Positions 62,084 through 64,000 of a stretch of DNA of 64,000 bases are shown here, piece by piece (the first letter of the stretch is position 1; each line of letters opens with the position of its first letter). Both the position numbers and the translations under genes were made by a program. This DNA comes from Maribacter sp044594925 (GTDB taxonomy: Bacteria > Bacteroidota > Bacteroidia > Flavobacteriales > Flavobacteriaceae), in NCBI RefSeq assembly GCF_044594925.1, contig NZ_CP138991.1, positions 2,542,001 through 2,606,000 on the forward strand, written 5' to 3'. The notes under the pieces are model-generated. The model saw only the letters and a program-made list of their open reading frames with translations. It had not been told where the DNA came from and did no database searches.

Positions 62084-62979
62084 TCAGAAAAGGATAGCGC
62101 TTTAGCATTTTTTTGATGATGGTTGCTCATACCCAATTCTGGTATAACCAACAACGGAATACTTGTATGAAATGCCACTCTTTTGACTATAGGTTCCCGG
62201 GTTAGGCGTTCCATATAACTATGTTGATAATGTAACATGGCCAAAAGGTGAATATCTAACTCTTGGGCGAATAACTCCAATGTTTTCGAGATCGAGTTAA
62301 ATTCAGAGACCGTATGCACGTAATGCTCTACTTCTCCCAAATATTTCCGCAACATGCCCAAATTAAAACGTTGCAGTTCTGTTAGTGCCTTAATTTCATG
62401 TTGCACGTGAACAATACGCACAACCGCCCCGAACGAAACTGCCAAATCTATTACAGGTTTCAGCTCGGATAGGGTATAGAAACGATTAAAATCGGTTGCA
62501 AAAGAAATTTCAGATGGTTTTATAAATTCATAATTTTGAGGAATTGCTAAAACAGGGCAATCTTTAACCGTTTTAATTATTTTTACTGTATTACTGCCCA
62601 TAAAAACTTCCTCCAAACCACTAGCACCCTTTGTTCCTACCAAAACCAAATCTATACTATACCTAGCTATTATTTCAACAATTTCATCTACTAGTAAATT
62701 AAAGGAGGAAATTGTTTCAAATTGGTGCTTCTCATTGGGGTATTTCTGCGCTATCAAAGACAGCACATTTTTCAATCCCATTTCTGAACAGTTATGCGCT
62801 GTATTCGCCAATAACCCGCCCTCCAAGGAAGCTGCCATAAATCTACTACTAGAAATAGCAGGTGTATACGTATTTAGTAAATAGAACGTACACTCCTCAT
62901 TTTTAAAAAGTTTTAAGGCGTATTGTATCGCATTCCATGCGTTGCTTGAAAAGTCTGTTGGGATTAAAATATGCTTCAT
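62080..62979 (-). CDS. Tandem universal stress protein (UspA-like)
   Basis: 299 residues with two Usp folds. First: MKHILIPTDFSSNAWNAIQYALKLF and GTKGASGLEEVFMGSNTVKIIKTVKDCPVLAIP (a G-x2-G-x9-GS nucleotide motif). Second domain (~152-290) begins PSEISFATDFNRFY and is degenerate in the ATP site. Usp genes next to Fnr-type regulators are commonly oxygen or redox regulated in Flavobacteria. It is 82 bp after the Crp/Fnr gene on the same strand. Confidence 0.9.
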   Translation of the reverse strand: MKHILIPTDFSSNAWNAIQYALKLFKNEECTFYLLNTYTPAISSSRFMAASLEGGLLANTAHNCSEMGLKNVLSLIAQKYPNEKHQFETISSFNLLVDEIVEIIARYSIDLVLVGTKGASGLEEVFMGSNTVKIIKTVKDCPVLAIPQNYEFIKPSEISFATDFNRFYTLSELKPVIDLAVSFGAVVRIVHVQHEIKALTELQRFNLGMLRKYLGEVEHYVHTVSEFNSISKTLELFAQELDIHLLAMLHYQHSYMERLTREPIVKRVAFHTSIPLLVIPELGMSNHHQKNAKALSFSD

Positions 62980-63061
62980 CTAATTGCGGAATTGTATACC
63001 GCAAAATTAGACCTAAGGAATCCTTGAAACTATGATAATTATCAGGTTTTGGTGAAGATAC

Positions 63062-63766
63062 TTAAAATCCGTCGACCAAATCCTGAAGTGCTTTCTGGTC
63101 TAGAATACCAATCTTTTTTCCTGATGCTTTAATGAAACCTTTCTTTTTAAACTCGCTAATAATTCGGATACAAGACTCTGTAGCTGTGCCAACCACGTTT
63201 GCTATATCCTCCCTGGATAGTGTCAACTTCAGAAAACCTGCATCATCTTCACCAAAATTATTTTTCAAATAGAGAAAAGCCTCGCCGATACGTTGTTTCA
63301 CCGTTTTTTGGGACATGTTTACGATAACATCATCGGCCTCTTTTAAATCATGTGCCATATGGCGCAGTACTTCTAAGGTAAAGTTAGGATTAGTGTGTAA
63401 CGTATTTACGATTCCTTCTTTGGGAATAAAGCAAACCTCCATATCACTGACCGCAACTGCACTGAGATTAACAGATTCCTCCGCCACTACGGACCGCTGA
63501 CCTATCACTTCCCCTTTACTGGCCAATTTTACAATCTGGTCTTTTCCGTTTTCACTGAGTTTTGATAATTTAGAAACGCCGTCCCTTACGCAATAAACCC
63601 CGTCTAGTTTTTCACCCTCCTCAAAAATGGCTTGTCCTTTCTTGATTTTTCTGCTCACCTTAGAGTCAGATACCCGCTTCAATTCTTCTTTATTCATAGC
63701 TCGTAATGAATTGAATTGGCGAACTATGCAATTTTCACAGCGGGTTTCCATTTCTTCATGTTCCAT
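63062..63766 (-). CDS. Crp/Fnr-family transcription regulator
   Basis: 234 residues: N-terminal C-E-N-C (residues ~11-14) and a cNMP-binding-like domain (KIKKGQAIFEEGEKLDGVYCVRDG), then a C-terminal winged helix-turn-helix (LTLSREDIANVVGTATESCIRIISEFKKKGFIK). The N-terminal cysteines recall Fnr, but only two of the four cluster Cys positions can be placed, so redox sensing is uncertain. Likely regulates respiration or stress genes; it lies beside the Usp gene. Confidence 0.88.
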   Translation of the reverse strand: MEHEEMETRCENCIVRQFNSLRAMNKEELKRVSDSKVSRKIKKGQAIFEEGEKLDGVYCVRDGVSKLSKLSENGKDQIVKLASKGEVIGQRSVVAEESVNLSAVAVSDMEVCFIPKEGIVNTLHTNPNFTLEVLRHMAHDLKEADDVIVNMSQKTVKQRIGEAFLYLKNNFGEDDAGFLKLTLSREDIANVVGTATESCIRIISEFKKKGFIKASGKKIGILDQKALQDLVDGF

Positions 63767-63854
63767 AACTACTATTTTTTTTACCTGACCTAGTAAAAAT
63801 ACAAGTTAGCAAAAAACTAAAACCTTTAAAATTAAAGGTTCTCGTTTTTTTGTT

Positions 63855-64000
63855 TCACAAAAATTTACGGAGTTGATTTTCAGAGATAATTGTAATCTTA
63901 CCTTTCTCTAAAGCCACCAAATGTGCTGTCTTAAAACGGGTTAACAAGGTTATAATATACTCGCTAGATGTTCCCAAAATATTAGCCATATCCTCACGTT
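63855..64000 (-). CDS. Second Crp/Fnr-family regulator, partial (C-terminal HTH)
   Basis: The window edge cuts this gene. The minus strand reads REDMANILGTSSEYIITLLTR...GKITIISENQLRKFL and a TGA stop at 63855-63857, an HTH close to that of the Crp/Fnr gene just downstream (REDIANVVGTATESCIRIISEF). Two tandem regulators of one family are implied; the 5' end is outside the window. Confidence 0.85.
   Translation of the reverse strand, partial: REDMANILGTSSEYIITLLTRFKTAHLVALEKGKITIISENQLRKFL

Overview
The window comes from a member of the Bacteroidota, most likely a marine Flavobacteriaceae. The evidence is low GC and AT-rich intergenic DNA, mostly weak ribosome binding sites, paired BlaI/M56 (BlaR-like) regulators, a TonB-plug protein with an MG2-like front end, and Bacteroidota-type families (DUF4202, DUF4230, DUF4260, DUF4407, DUF5060). 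No insertion sequence, phage, CRISPR array or rRNA operon was found. The DNA reads as a stable chromosomal region with one tRNA gene.

Positions 1-22.5 kb hold an assimilatory nitrate/nitrite island. A minus-strand arm carries a rubredoxin-fused reductase-like protein, a NasC-NasA fusion nitrate reductase, a NarL-type response regulator, an outer-membrane barrel, the nitrate ABC transporter nrtABCD and cobA (siroheme synthesis). A divergent plus-strand operon carries nirB, nirD, a DUF4202 gene, a NarX-like nitrate/nitrite sensor kinase, precorrin-2 dehydrogenase/ferrochelatase and a small conserved gene. A 16-bp palindrome (TACGTAT-N2-ATACGTA) lies before nasA and between cobA and nirB, and imperfect overlapping copies lie before nrtA. 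Its 7-2-7 geometry is that of NarL operators, so the island probably contains its own two-component control. A small side cluster (CBM48-HhH protein, GH13 amylase, unknown protein) interrupts the minus arm.

Positions 22.6-29.2 kb hold a LysR regulator divergent from three catabolic genes: hglS (2-oxoadipate to 2-hydroxyglutarate), an ALDH7-type aminoadipate-semialdehyde dehydrogenase, and a 1009-residue fusion of an APH-type kinase, an M23 peptidase and a class III PLP enzyme. Read together they spell a route for 5-hydroxylysine (a collagen-specific residue): phosphorylation, ammonia/phosphate elimination to aminoadipate semialdehyde, oxidation, transamination (gene not seen) and the HglS step. 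I regard this as the most interesting system in the window.

Positions 29.3-53.3 kb are mixed housekeeping and envelope genes: tRNA-Leu(UAG), an M20 dipeptidase, PhnA-like protein, two BlaI/M56 modules with different operators, DUF4407, a DUF5060 glycosidase-like lipoprotein, an MG2/TonB-plug protein, a membrane MutS-like ATPase, two ExbD proteins flanked by an intact YjbR gene and a decayed copy of it, hemW, ruvC, a TPR protein and a nitroreductase. Positions 53.3-60.2 kb hold a complete histidine-utilisation operon hutHIUG with a divergent LysR gene. It is followed by about 370 bases of hairpin-rich DNA with a minus-strand terminator, a candidate non-coding RNA. The window ends with an (alpha/alpha)6-type lipoprotein, a tandem universal stress protein and two Crp/Fnr-family genes, the second cut by the window edge.
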